DNA of 64,000 nucleotides. Source: Dendrophyllia cribrosa (lineage: Eukaryota; Cnidaria; Anthozoa; Scleractinia; Dendrophylliidae). A program made the translations under genes and the position numbers. Every line of letters begins with the position of its first letter. Within the stretch, counting starts at the first letter, position 1. The DNA lies in assembly GCA_024195265.1 (NCBI GenBank), contig JAJLRJ010000007.1:12680828-12744827 (forward strand). Reading direction: 5' to 3'. Shown piece by piece: positions 55,601 to 64,000 of this stretch. Below the pieces are notes generated by a model, which ran no database searches, had not been told where the DNA came from, and saw nothing but the letters and a program-made list of their open reading frames with translations.

Positions 55601-58600
55601 GTCCTTATCTTTCAAATGATTTTCACTATGAGTTTTTAATAGAGTTTATTATTGACTGCTCCGTGCAAGCGTTCATGAAGCAGGCGGTGACGTGAAATCG
55701 CGTGGCTGCGTGGTACGTGCTCGGATGTGTAATTGGAAACGGCGGTTGATGCGGAATGAATGTGATAAAAGATCGGTAAGTGATCCATGCTTAGCCACGA
55801 GCTCTACTGCTTACCATCCCAACATAACAGGATCAAGAGGAAGCATGAGTCCATAGGTAAATAACGAAGCCTTTTCTGCGTAATCTCGTCCGGTCCTGGT
55901 ACTGTATCACAATGTAACATTCACGCCCTTACCGACCCTTAGGGCGGTCGTCGTCCTCTTCAGAAGTTCTCAGCGTCACTGTTTGATCCTCCTTGTATGT
56001 TCCGTTCAATTCTGATAAATTCGGTAGATTTCGGTCTGCAGAAGCGCGCATGATCACGTATGAGTCTATAGCTAACTAACAAAGCCTCAGTCGTGTTGCC
56101 ACTCGTCCGGTCCTGGTACTGTAACATTCGCGTTGAGGTCGGTCGTACGTCTTCCTCTTCAGATGTGGGATCGTTATCACTATCAACGTCACTATTTGAT
56201 CCCCCTTGCAACTTCCGTTCGATCCGGTCAACTTCGCTCTGCGGAAGCACGTACAGTCTAATACCAGAGTCATTACTGCTGACATCGATGTCAACCTTAT
56301 CAACAATTGAGCACGGAGAGTTCTTGTTGTCCCTATACGCTTCTTGGAAGACAAAAATATCCTCTGAATTTCTGTTATCGAGCCAAAGAATATCGGCTGT
56401 TTCTTCTGCAAACTCCAACTCCGTTGACGTCGTACTCTTTACAAGCAGATCTTTCATCACCACGGCTAGAAAAAAGCTGAACTGCTCCCTCCGTCTGGCA
56501 TGCTTGTAGCTGTGCGGTAAGTAAGTTGTCATTTGCCTCACCTGAATTTGGCTCACCAAGGAAAGAGGTGGTTGACACTGTGATCCTGGCTCTCTTCGTT
56601 GTAGCCCAAAGGATATAGCATACGTGCATTTTAGTAAATTTATATTAGAATATTCCCTATTCTCTGTTTGACATGCGCTTTATTGAAATATTCCGTATTC
56701 AGTATATTTTTCAGGCAAATATTCAATATTCCTCAGTTTTCAACCACGATATTCAATATTCAATATTCCGCTTCTACCCCCGAGAGAGTTTTTGGATTGC
56801 TTGAAACGTGAACGACATATTTCCAACTCCTTCCGAGTGGAAGATATTTTATTGTCACGTTATTTAGGCTCCGAAATGAAGAAAGCAAGGTCGAGAAGTG
56901 ATATCATTGTAGAGACCAAGTTTTGGTTTATTATTACAAGATAATTGATATTGAAACTTACAATATTTCGGCTCTATTCAGTACAGAGTCATGGTCATGT
57001 AATGATATTTTTCAAGAAGGCAACTTAAATATCATAGGTAATTAGGCGTGTTAACATTACGTAATATAACTAGAATTCTAGGTAATCAGAGAAACAGGTC
57101 TAATTCTCTAGAGGCTTTAAGTCCTTCCTGCCTTCTTGTAAAATATCATTACATAACTATGACTTTGTAATAGAGCCGAAATATTGTAAGTTTCAATATC
57201 AATTATCTTGTAATAAACCAAAACTTGGTTTTACAATGATATCACTTCTCGGCCTTGCTTTCTTCATTTTGTATTCTAAATTGTCAGATGGCTCTGGATT
57301 TTATTTAGGCTCGTCACGCAGTTCTCACCTACGAAGAAAGGAAACATCCTCGAACGGGAAAACTGACTGGGTAAAAGCAATGAAACCTTTCATGCATTCT
57401 AAATTACCGGAAGTGGCTGCAAACCATTAACATTGATCAACCTCGGCCCCAGGGCCCTCTCTGCTTTCAAAATGGCGGGACGGGTGTAGAAACCTGCTGC
57501 CGAAATACTGCAAAAATCGTTGGAATATTTTGTCACGTGACACACGGTAAAATGGCATTTTCAGTGATTGGCAGCAGTGTTTGTTCTCTGGAAATCTAAA
57601 ACCGAAATCCTGGAGCATTTTTCACGTACTGCGCGACAAAACAAGCAAAATACTCCAGTACATTGGTGAAACCAAACGACGACTTAAGGACCGTTTTAAC
57701 GAACACCGCAGAACAGTTGACAACCCAGCTAACATATCTAAGCCCACTACAGTATCAGAACATTTCCTCACTAGCGACTACTCATTCCACTCGAACTTAT
57801 TCATTCTAATCGTGACGCTGTACGAAAAGCAAGAGAAGAATATCTCATCGATAGAGGTAACACTCTTGAACCTCTAGGAATGAATAAAAAAGATGAAATG
57901 TAATGCCATTATTTCCGTTTATATCTACTTCTATTTATATGTTACACGTTCTTCTATTTTTATTTCAAATCTGATCACTTTTGTTACGGTTTTGTTTTAA
58001 GCTTTATATCTTCAACAGTTACTTTTCCATTGTATTATATGTTATCATAGCATCATATTGCACGCTATACTCAAATTTAAATTGTAACGTCCTAGTTACA
58101 CATAGTCATTATTTGTAATACCCTGAAGAAGAAGATAGGCCGTGCCTTTTCGAAATATTGGATAAATTTCCGATTATATTCCTTCACTGTCGAATCAGCC
58201 CCCCCCCCGGGGGGGGGGGGGGTATATGAAAGGGTATATGAAAGGTATATGAAAGGGTATATGAAAGGTATATGAAAGGGGTACCATGCCTCAAAAAGGT
58301 ACCCCTTTCGGGCGGAGCATCCCCGTATAGACCATTATAGGGAGTACCCCCCCCCCCCCCCCCCCCCCCGGTGTGGTGACTCGTAAATTTCTTTTACCAT
58401 GTTTACAACACGAAAATTTCCCTGAATCCGGTGAAAAGCTTTTTAAGCGTCACCGCATAGACGTTTCTTGCGGAGTGAGTTAGTGTCATAACTTCTCATC
58501 ACGAGAGGGGGGAGAAAACACGTGATCGAATAATGTCAGCTTTCGGTTTGCAGCTGATACTCCCAAGAACCATGGTAACAGGTACATATCTACCTCGTCC

Positions 58601-61565
58601 CCAGACGCCGGTCTTGCGCGGGAAAACAGGGTGTGCGGGGCGTCGTGGGAAGGACGAGGCAGTGCATCAGTCCCACAACTCCATGCGCACTGCGCTAGAA
58701 TAAGCATGGAAGCCTGGGCACGAGGCAGGGTGCATACGAAGTCAAACCTCTCCTTACGAACAGTCTAGAATGCGGAACACCTCTCTATTACGGACAGTTC
58801 CCCTGTTCCCGAAGACACCCAAACTCATACAATCCCTACCTCTATAATACGGACACCTCTGTAATGCGGACACTTGGGTCTGTCCTTTTCCGTACAAAGG
58901 AGGCTATATAACTATGTTTCTTTCCTTGTATTTCAGAGAAAAGTGTGGAGGTTACCAAACCTTTTGGTGAGTTCACGCTCGATGTCATCCTTTCTGCTGG
59001 ATTTGGTCTTAAAGCAGACATACAAACCAGCCCAGACCCAGAACTGGTGGAGAAGGCTTTAACGGTGTTTTACGTTCCAGTCTACATACGGGCACTTTCC
59101 ATGTTTCCTTTCTTCCGCCTGGTGAGGAATATCTTCCAATTAAACCCTATTCAGCATGTCCCATATTGGGCGAAAATAGCGAAAGAAGTAATCAATCTCA
59201 GAAGAAGTGGTTCAAAAAGGCGCCGGGATCTGATTCAGCTCATGTTAGAAACCGAGGAGGTGAGCAGCAAAAACGTCCAACCGCTGACAGATGATGAAAT
59301 CATTGGTCATTGCATTATATTCTTCGTGGCGGGCTCAGAAACCACTGGGGCGACGCTGGCCTTCACTGCGTATTACCTCGCCCATCACCCAGCGGTACAA
59401 GAAAAGCTGCTGTGTGAAATAGACGATGCCGTGAGGTCAGGTGATGATGTATCGACGTATGAATTTGTTCAAAGCCTTGAATACCTTGAACGAGTCATCT
59501 CAGAAGTACTTCGTCTGGCCACAGTTGGCTTCGTTAATGTCCGTGAGTGCATGGAGACCTGTGTTATCGGAGGAGTGGAATTTCCTGCTGGAGTTAGCCT
59601 TTACATTCCATCATATGTCATTCACCGCAATCCGGAGTTCTGGCCTGAGGTGACAAATTTTACTTCTAATTTTGTTGAACTCATTGACGCATATCGTTTC
59701 TTTGTTGATAATTTTCTCTAATAAGAAGCGTATCAGAAAAGTGTAATCGTTACCTGAAACGTAACGTACAGGTAATAATTAATACATGTAATCTTATAAA
59801 AACCTATTAAAAAGCCTGTTTAAAACCAATTACCTTCAAAATTCCAATTAGATCTGGAAAGTGTCCCCAATTAGCACTCGCGTGCTAAATACCTTTGACA
59901 TTTAAATAAAGTGATTTATTTATTTATTATTAAAAGCAGCTTTCAAGTGCGTGTCGTGAAATTAAAACGAAACTAATCACAGCAGACGTAGGCGATGCAA
60001 TAAACCTTTGAGAATTCGAAGGAAAAACATATTGCCGGCTTCAAGCCCCGGACGGGACGGGAGGGGGGGGTACTCCCTATAATGGGCTATACGGGGATGC
60101 TCCGCCCGAAAGGGGTACCTTTTTTAAGCTGGAGGTATATGAAAGGGTCTAGATTTTACGAGTTGAAGTATATGAAAGGGTAGGGATTTCACGAAGAATA
60201 GGAAAGGGTAGCAAAAACGCGAGTTGAAGCATAAAAAGAAAACTGCCATTTCGGTATTATAAAAAGCGCCTTTTAAAATATATCAAACAGACACACCTAA
60301 ATGCTATATGAAAGGGTTACCATTTTCAATAAAAGGTATATGAAAGGAGTACAATTTTTAATGAAAGGTATATGAAAGGGTAAGGGTTTGGACCTCGGGG
60401 CGAAGCATCCCCGTAAAACGCTTTGCTGATTACCCCCCCCCCCCCCCCCCGGCTTCAAGCGCGGGAAAACCTCCGGGGGGTGGGGGAGACACCAATATAA
60501 AATTGACGTCTTTTTGACGAGGGTGTTCGTTACCAGAAATGCGTTTTGTGGGTATGACTCTCGTTAATTTTTAGCCCTAAAAGGTTCCTGGGATGCAGCA
60601 TATTTTTTTGGCAAAAGGTATCAGAATAACTCCGACAGTGATCATTTTTTATTCAAAAACCTTAAGGTTCGGTTACACAGGCGATTTTTTGTGCAATTTC
60701 TGTCGTACTTGTCGATGCAATTTTTGTATCGCGCAAGTTGCATCTTCAAATCGCATGTGTAAACGGGCGGCGATTTCAGTGCGATTTGGGCGCGATTTCT
60801 CGCATGTTCGAAACCTGATGCAACTTGGCGGCGATCTTTGGGAAATCACAGCAAATCAAAGCAAATGTCGCACCCGAATCGCACAGGAAATCGCCGCTAG
60901 TTTACACTTGCGACAAAAATTGCGTTGGAGAGCGTAACAAAAATCGCATCAAAAATCGCATGTGTAAACGAGTCTTTAGAGATCAATACCAAATCACGAA
61001 TTTTAACCCCTAAAACGTACGACGATCATCCCCATTACTTCTATATGGGAGTTCCCCCCCCCCCCTCCTCCCCGGGGTGGAAACGCGTGCGAACAAGTAA
61101 TGACATTGGTTTTGGTTTTAATACAGTTCTGATTGATCGAAAGCGTAACGCTGATTTTTTTTTAACCTCACAAAACGTAGTAAATATAATACAAAACCGT
61201 AGCAAACGATAATTACTTTGGAAAACCGATTTATAAAATCCATTATAAAATCTTTTTTGCAGCCTGAGAAATTCGATCCAGACCGCTTCCTTCCAGAATT
61301 GGTCGAGAAACGCCCAGCCTTTTCCTACATGCCGTTCGGTTTGGGTCCTAAGCAGTGTATCGGAATAAGAATGGCTCAACTGGAGCTTAAGATGGCACTG
61401 GTAGAAATTCTTCAGAGGGTGAAATTTGAGAAGAGACTGGATACCACTGAGAAATTGGAGTTCCGTGCTGCTACCATCTTACAACCACGTGATGGTGTTT
61501 ACGTCAAAGTTGTGACGCGGTCAAATAACAACATCAAGAATCAGAACAACACTGATAACAATTAG
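52628..61565 (+). CDS. Cytochrome P450, CYP3 clan (three exons, complete)
   Basis: Exons 52628-53156, 58937-59649 and 61263-61565 join in phase 1 and phase 0 to give 514 residues, a normal length for a microsomal P450. The N-terminus has a membrane anchor (FSYWISLLTILIALIYW) followed by the proline hinge LPGPKPWPYVGN. The I-helix oxygen-binding motif AGSETT is at about 308-313, the K-helix ExxR (EVLR) at 366-369, the FDPDRF segment at 418-423, and the heme loop FGLGPKQCIG with ligand Cys446. It would be an ER-bound monooxygenase acting on lipophilic substrates; the overall pattern resembles CYP3A and thromboxane-synthase-type enzymes. Splice sites: GAAG/GTTAGT, TTTCAG/AGAAA, CCTGAG/GTGACA, TTTGCAG/CCTGAG. 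All key residues are intact. Introns of 5780 and 1613 bp are packed with mobile DNA. The exact subfamily is not decidable by eye. Confidence 0.92.
53188..54085. mobile_element. TIR element in P450 intron 1
   Basis: About 115-bp ends are inverted: GCTCACTATCAGATAACCGG and AAAGATTCGATTTATAAAGG on the left arm recur as complements at 53965-54079 on the right. The interior (53305-53960) has no recognisable protein. Confidence 0.75.
54086..54240. repeat. Dispersed CCCGGGTACTCCCATATAAG-type repeat
   Basis: A C-rich tract with GGTACTCCCATATAAGAATG. Similar words appear inverted near 60990-61080 (CTATATGGGAGTTCCCCC). These are probably fragments of one dispersed family. Confidence 0.4.
54480..54630. 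repeat. Short degenerate repeat (ACATTCGTTTTGTTCA units)
   Basis: ACATTCGTTTTGTTCATGC and GGACGTTCGTTTTTTAAG alternate several times. The local ORF is a repeat translation. Confidence 0.55.
54881..56783. mobile_element. 1.9-kb DNA transposon with 24-bp perfect TIRs in P450 intron 1
   Basis: The terminal sequence TCGGGGGTAGAAGCGGAATA, plus TTGA, is identical (inverted) at both ends. GAGAGTT is duplicated on each side. The uninterrupted relative at 49560-49585 confirms the insertion. Internal ORFs (54908-55366 minus, 55318-55695 plus, 55960-56559 minus) show no transposase motif I can name. A target duplication of 7-8 bp fits hAT-like elements. Confidence 0.8.
55960..56559 (-). CDS. Hypothetical acidic ORF within the 1.9-kb transposon
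   Basis: A 199-codon minus-strand frame. Residues in the middle read RLYVLPQSEVDRIERKLQGG, followed by an Asp/Ser/Glu-rich stretch. Near the end an imperfect internal duplicate appears (RIERNIQGGSNSDAENF), which implies a local tandem duplication in the DNA. The start codon is uncertain. I recognise no domain; it may be part of an element-encoded protein. Confidence 0.3.
   Translation of the reverse strand: MVSQIQVRQMTTYLPHSYKHARRREQFSFFLAVVMKDLLVKSTTSTELEFAEETADILWLDNRNSEDIFVFQEAYRDNKNSPCSIVDKVDIDVSSNDSGIRLYVLPQSEVDRIERKLQGGSNSDVDSDNDPTSEEEDVRPTSTRMLQYQDRTSGNTTEALLVSYRLIRDHARFCRPKSTEFIRIERNIQGGSNSDAENF
56890..57250. mobile_element. Inverted-repeat unit related to Penelope-like termini
   Basis: CGAGAAGTGATATCATTGTA and the following 90 bp are mirrored at 57150-57250. 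Each arm contains GAGCCGAAATATTGTAAG, similar to the terminal GCCGAAATATTG of the Penelope-like fragment at 48985-48998. It may be a head-to-head pair of element ends. Confidence 0.55.
57625..58160 (+). mobile_element. Penelope-like element fragment 3 (GIY-YIG end)
   Basis: The frame reads LQYIGETKRRLKDRFNEHRR, TVDNPANISKPTTVSEHFL and onward; the first motif is partly present. The frame degrades after about 57790 (FHSNLFILIVTL suggests a shift; the expected motif continues in another frame). The 3' end has CTGAAGA (58123-58129) and, after an imperfect stem GAAGATAGGC/GCCTTTTC, GAAATATTG. Confidence 0.7.
58195..58375. repeat. GGTATATGAAAGG repeat with C/G runs, copy 1
   Basis: A C-run/G-run junction, five GGTATATGAAA units, then GGTACCCCTTTCGGGCGGAG and a long C run. 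It matches the inverted copy at 60050-60450. The homopolymer runs make the assembly here uncertain. Confidence 0.65.
58730..58900. repeat. CGGACACCTCT-type MITE fragment before P450 exon 2
   Basis: Several TACGGACA and CTCTATTACGGAC units occur just upstream of the exon 2 acceptor. They resemble the ends of the mariner-like element at 37661-39002 (GCGGACACC), but the relation is uncertain. Confidence 0.4.
59835..59935 (+). mobile_element. SINE tail fragment in P450 intron 2
   Basis: AAATTCCAATTAGATCTGGA through AATAAAGTGATT and a TTTA/TTA-rich end matches 34449-34535 of the full-length SINE. Confidence 0.75.
60050..60450. repeat. GGTATATGAAAGG repeat, copy 2
   Basis: Shares ATACGGGGATGCTCCGCCCG and repeated GTATATGAAAGGG with 58195-58375, in inverted order, bounded by long G and C runs. 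Confidence 0.6.
60655..60980. mobile_element. MITE with AAAAATCGCATGTGTAAACG-type ends
   Basis: CTTAAGGTTCGGTTACACAG and GCGATTTTTTG at the left are mirrored by AAAAATCGCATGTGTAAACG at 60951-60970. Several GCGATTT and AAATCGC words repeat inside. ORFs over it are not genes. Confidence 0.65.
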
Positions 61566-61654
61566 TAAATTTACATTGCGCATGTTATATTGGAACATTT
61601 TCAAACGTGCATTTTAAAGATGTTAGTCACGTGATCTCGTACCAAGCGCTACAT

Positions 61655-62317
61655 GTGCTAGTTGTGGCACCGCGGCAGAACGCACTGCGCATGAGTAGAA
61701 AACTGAGCATCCGGTGAATTACGCATTTCCGGTGACATACTGTAATCCCGTGTAAATGTTGTAGTTAATTTTTTTTATCTCAGGTAATTTTTATTTTTCC
61801 ATTGTTTTTGGGTATGGTAATATATGCTGATGAATTTGAAACAAAGGAAAAACAAAAATTACCTGAAATAAAAAATGAACTACAACATAAACAACATAAA
61901 ACTCCCGTACCGCGAAGTTTAAAAACAAAAAGTAAGAGTTATAAAACAAAGGTAGAGAAAAAGTTTGTTTCGTTGAAAAGTTTTTTCATCGTTCAAGTCT
62001 CAAGCGTTTGCACCAAGGGGTTTGGAGTTTGCACCAACAACGAAATATGAACAAATAATTTTTGCATCGCATTTTTTCACAAAAAACAAGTCTTCACTCC
62101 ATCTCGAAATGTATGCATGCAAGAACCGATCGTGTACGTACCATAATTTTCTTCGGTTTTGGTCCTTTTATCATTGCATCTAGAAAATCTAGGTCTGTTG
62201 GTTCATGCAGAAGTGTTGTTTTATGCTGTTCGCATCGATGTTGACTGGTAGTTTAACGGACCGGAAGTGCTTGAAGTTTACGCATGCGCAAACGTTCTGC
62301 CGCGGTGCCCGCTAGTT
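61655..62317. mobile_element. Inverted-repeat element with GGCACCGCGGCAGAACG ends
   Basis: CACCGCGGCAGAACGCACTG on the left and the complement of CACCGCGGCAGAACGTTTGC on the right are its ends. It encloses a smaller hairpin (61758-61885) and 82- and 60-codon ORFs without recognisable domains. Confidence 0.6.
61758..61885. mobile_element. Foldback MITE
   Basis: TGTTGTAGTTAATTTTTT, then CAGGTAATTTTTATTTTT, is mirrored at about 61845-61885 (AAATTACCTGAAATAAAAAA, then TGAACTACAACA). The ORF reading through it is part of the hairpin. Confidence 0.65.
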
Positions 62318-62338
62318 GTATGCTTGTACAGTTGAACC

Positions 62339-62407
62339 AACCTCGTCCCCAGGGTCTTCTCAAATTCAAAACAGCAAAAAGCGGAGAAGACCCTGAGGAC
62401 GAGGTTG
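62339..62407. mobile_element. Hairpin MITE with CCTCGTCCCCAGGGTCTTCT arms
   Basis: The left arm is complementary to AGAAGACCCTGAGGACGAGG on the right. CAGTTGAACC is duplicated on both sides (62329-62338 and 62408-62417), which puts the insertion within the left terminal repeat of the pogo-like element. Confidence 0.75.
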
Positions 62408-62550
62408 CAGTTGAACCTCCCGAAAGCGACCACCCAAAATACGAAGCCAAGGTGGTCGCTTACGAAAGGTCAGACCACAGAGGATCTTTACTTTGAATCA
62501 TATGAACCTGTAGTTATTTTTAATATACAAGGTAGCTACTAGCGCAAAAT

Positions 62551-62837
62551 AGAGCGGTTTTCAATTGAGTGTCGCCAAACCAAAACCAAAGTAATTACTC
62601 TGACCAATCACCGAACTCGCAGACAATCCGATGAACCAATCAGAACTCGAAGCAAATACATGTAGCCGGCGCCAAGCGCGGGAAAACGCGTGCGAGCAAG
62701 TCACGATCGGTTTTGGTTTTACTTCTGATTGGTAAATAAAGTGGCGCGAGATTTTTTAGCCAATCACGAAGCGTAGCAATGTAAAACCAAAGCAATTGCG
62801 AGATTACTTTCGACACTCAATTGAAAAGTGCTCTATA
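62551..62837. mobile_element. MITE with AGAGCGGTTTTCAATTGAGT ends
   Basis: AGAGCGGTTTTCAATTGAGT (then GTCG) on the left, mirrored by CGACACTCAATTGAAAAGTG and CTCT on the right, flanked by TA. A similar interior fragment occurs near 61080-61150. Confidence 0.8.
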
Positions 62838-62949
62838 GTATCATATTGAAGTTTTGATGCTTGGGACTTGTGCTATACTAAACACATAATTCAATTTGCG
62901 TCTTTAGTAACTGCGAAATATAGGCGAGTGATCTCTTACCTGGCTTACC

Positions 62950-63003
62950 CTCTCTCCTCCGCAGAGGCCTCCTAGTCACGCTGCGGAGGAGAGAGTGGCT
63001 TAC
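62950..63003. repeat. Hairpin CTCTCTCCTCCGCAG
   Basis: CTCTCTCCTCCGCAG pairs with CTGCGGAGGAGAGAG across an 18-bp loop, with TTACC-like sequence on both sides. It is probably a minimal MITE. Confidence 0.65.
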
Positions 63004-63104
63004 CAGAGGTTAAAAACAATAGCAAAATTCAAATCACCAGCGTTGAAAGTGGTCGCGATCACTTACGAGAGGTCTCGACTATAGTGATTTGACTGAAAGA
63101 AATT

Positions 63105-63735
63105 TGGTATTTTGGAAAAGTTGTCGCTTAAAATAGGTGGTCGCTTAGAAGAGGTGGTCGCTTAGAAGAGGTAGTCGCTTAGAAGAGGTGGTGGCTTAGG
63201 AGAGGTGGTCGCTTAAGAGAAGTGGTCGCTTAGAAGAGGTGGTGGCTTAGGAGAGGTGGTCGCTTAGGCGAGGTGGTCGCTTAGGAGAGGTGGTCGCTTA
63301 CGAGAGGTGGTAACTTAGAAGAGGTGGTCGCTTAGGAGAGGTGGTCGCTTACGAGAGGTGGTCGCTTACGAGAGGTGGTCACTTAGGAGAGGTGGTCGCT
63401 TAGAAGAAGTGGTCACTTACAAGTGGTGGTCGCTTAGGAGAGGTGGTCGCCGAGGAGGGGTGATCGTTTAGGAGAGGTGGTCGCTTACGCGAGGTGGTCG
63501 CTTAGGAGAGGTGGTCGCTTACGAGAGGTGGTCGCTTAGGAGAGGTGGTCGCCGAGGAGAGGTGGTCGCCGAGGAGAGGTGGTCGCCGAGGAGAGGTGAT
63601 AGCTTAGAGAGGTGGTCGCTTAGGAGAGGTGGTCGTTTAGGAGAGGTGGTCCCTTTAAGAGGTGGTCGCTTAGGAGAGGTGATCGCTTAGGAGAGGTGGC
63701 CGCTTAGGAGAGGTGGTCACTTACGAGAGGTGGTC
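63105..63735 (+). repeat. 17-bp minisatellite, about 37 units
   Basis: The unit is GGTGGTCGCTTAGGAGA with common variants (CTTACGAGA, GCCGAGGAGA, CTTAGAAGA). It seems to have grown from the subterminal GGTGGTCGCTTACGA sequence of the surrounding pogo-like element, present once near 62450. Confidence 0.9.
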
Positions 63736-63756
63736 GCACCTGGAGGTTCCGCTGTA

Positions 63757-64000
63757 TAAAATAAATATGCTTTTTAGTCCTTGTTTTTTTTTTAAGGTTC
63801 AAATCCGTTCTTGACTGATAAAAAAGAGTTTAAAACAGTAGCCACGCAGTTCTTTTGAACCTCTAATTTCATTGGACCTGAGTATCACGCAACTCTATTG
63901 TTTTCAGGGCTGTAGTCTACTTTTGTGGTGTAAAACGTAGGCACGAATGACAAATATAAAATTTTACAGGTTTGCCAAGTTTGGAAATGTCAAGTTCAAT
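63757..64000. other. Window end; dispersed repeat shared with 51240-51840
   Basis: 63835-63910 (CACGCAGTTCTTTTGAACCT, then TTTCATTGGACCTGAGTATC) is the reverse complement of sequence at 51771-51840. It provides the empty form of the LINE insertion site. No gene is seen. Confidence 0.6.

Larger units (their letters stand above)
54628..56830. repeat. Member of the 33026/49240 MITE family, split by a transposon
   Basis: 54628-54880 and 56784-56830 together match 49290-49610. The element at 54881-56783 lies between them. Confidence 0.65.
62329..63754. mobile_element. Pogo-like non-autonomous element enlarged by a minisatellite
   Basis: The ends CAGTTGAACC(TCC) and, complemented, CAGCGGAACCTCC are flanked by TA (62327-62328 and 63755-63756). 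GCGACCACC words next to both ends and CAGTNGAACCTC-type termini resemble pogo/Tigger elements of the Tc1/mariner group. It holds a hairpin, a 286-bp MITE, another small hairpin and a 17-bp array, and no transposase. Confidence 0.7.

Noticed and set aside
60593..61013. 114- and 62-codon ORFs with Cys-rich segments
   Set aside because: They translate a MITE with GCGATTT repeats.

Overview
The window looks like animal nuclear DNA, most likely from an anthozoan cnidarian (stony coral or sea anemone). It is AT-rich and gene-poor, with short exons bounded by GT/AG introns. It is crowded with inverted-repeat elements (MITEs and foldbacks), Penelope-like retroelements with GIY-YIG domains, SINEs, minisatellites and hammerhead ribozyme motifs. 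No bacterial features are present: no operons, no Shine-Dalgarno-spaced genes. The species assignment is inference from repeat types and protein style; no marker gene fixes it.

Recognisable genes are few. (1) 379-1110, minus: an F-box/leucine-rich-repeat protein with one in-frame stop at codon 78. (2) Two near-identical copies of an unnamed multi-pass membrane protein, in inverted orientation: copy B at 11072-13420 (minus) and copy A at 26362-35689 (plus). Each has a 17-codon first exon and a 270-codon last exon. A third first exon (copy C, 9082-9132, minus) has no last exon in the window. (3) A complete three-exon cytochrome P450 of the CYP3 clan at 52628-61565 (plus), 514 residues, with heme, I-helix and K-helix motifs intact. 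(4) A possible two-exon small secreted protein at 45342-47921. (5) An acidic-tailed ORF at 10077-10634 (minus), and a 51-codon exon with a ubiquitin-interacting-like motif at 22096-22248 (minus).

The rest is mostly nested mobile DNA. 1-9 kb: serial foldback and MITE elements. 9-14 kb and 24.6-36 kb: the two arms of an inverted segmental duplication carrying the membrane-protein genes. Because the copies are paralogous, each serves as an empty site for insertions in the others. 14.3-15.7 kb and 40.6-42.3 kb: a direct duplication containing a 29-bp minisatellite. 15.8-17.1 kb: a Penelope-like element. 17.6-24.45 kb: a 6.8-kb element with 8-bp target duplications whose empty site is preserved at 43670-43677. 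A second, TTAA-flanked 1.67-kb palindrome sits inside its left terminal repeat. 27.0-32.2 kb: a 5.2-kb element with about 700-bp inverted termini inside the intron of gene A. 36-39 kb: a 47-bp minisatellite open in all three forward frames, split by a TA-flanked mariner-like element. 43.1 and 47.6 kb: two hammerhead ribozymes, each set inside inverted repeats. 53-61 kb: P450 introns filled with transposons. 62.3-63.75 kb: a pogo-like element swollen by a 17-bp minisatellite.

The strongest second-look items are the two hammerhead ribozymes, the 6.8-kb element with its exact empty site and unidentified cargo, the inverted membrane-protein duplication with an orphan first exon, and the three-frame-open minisatellite. 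All calls rest on reading the sequence by eye; no database search was possible.
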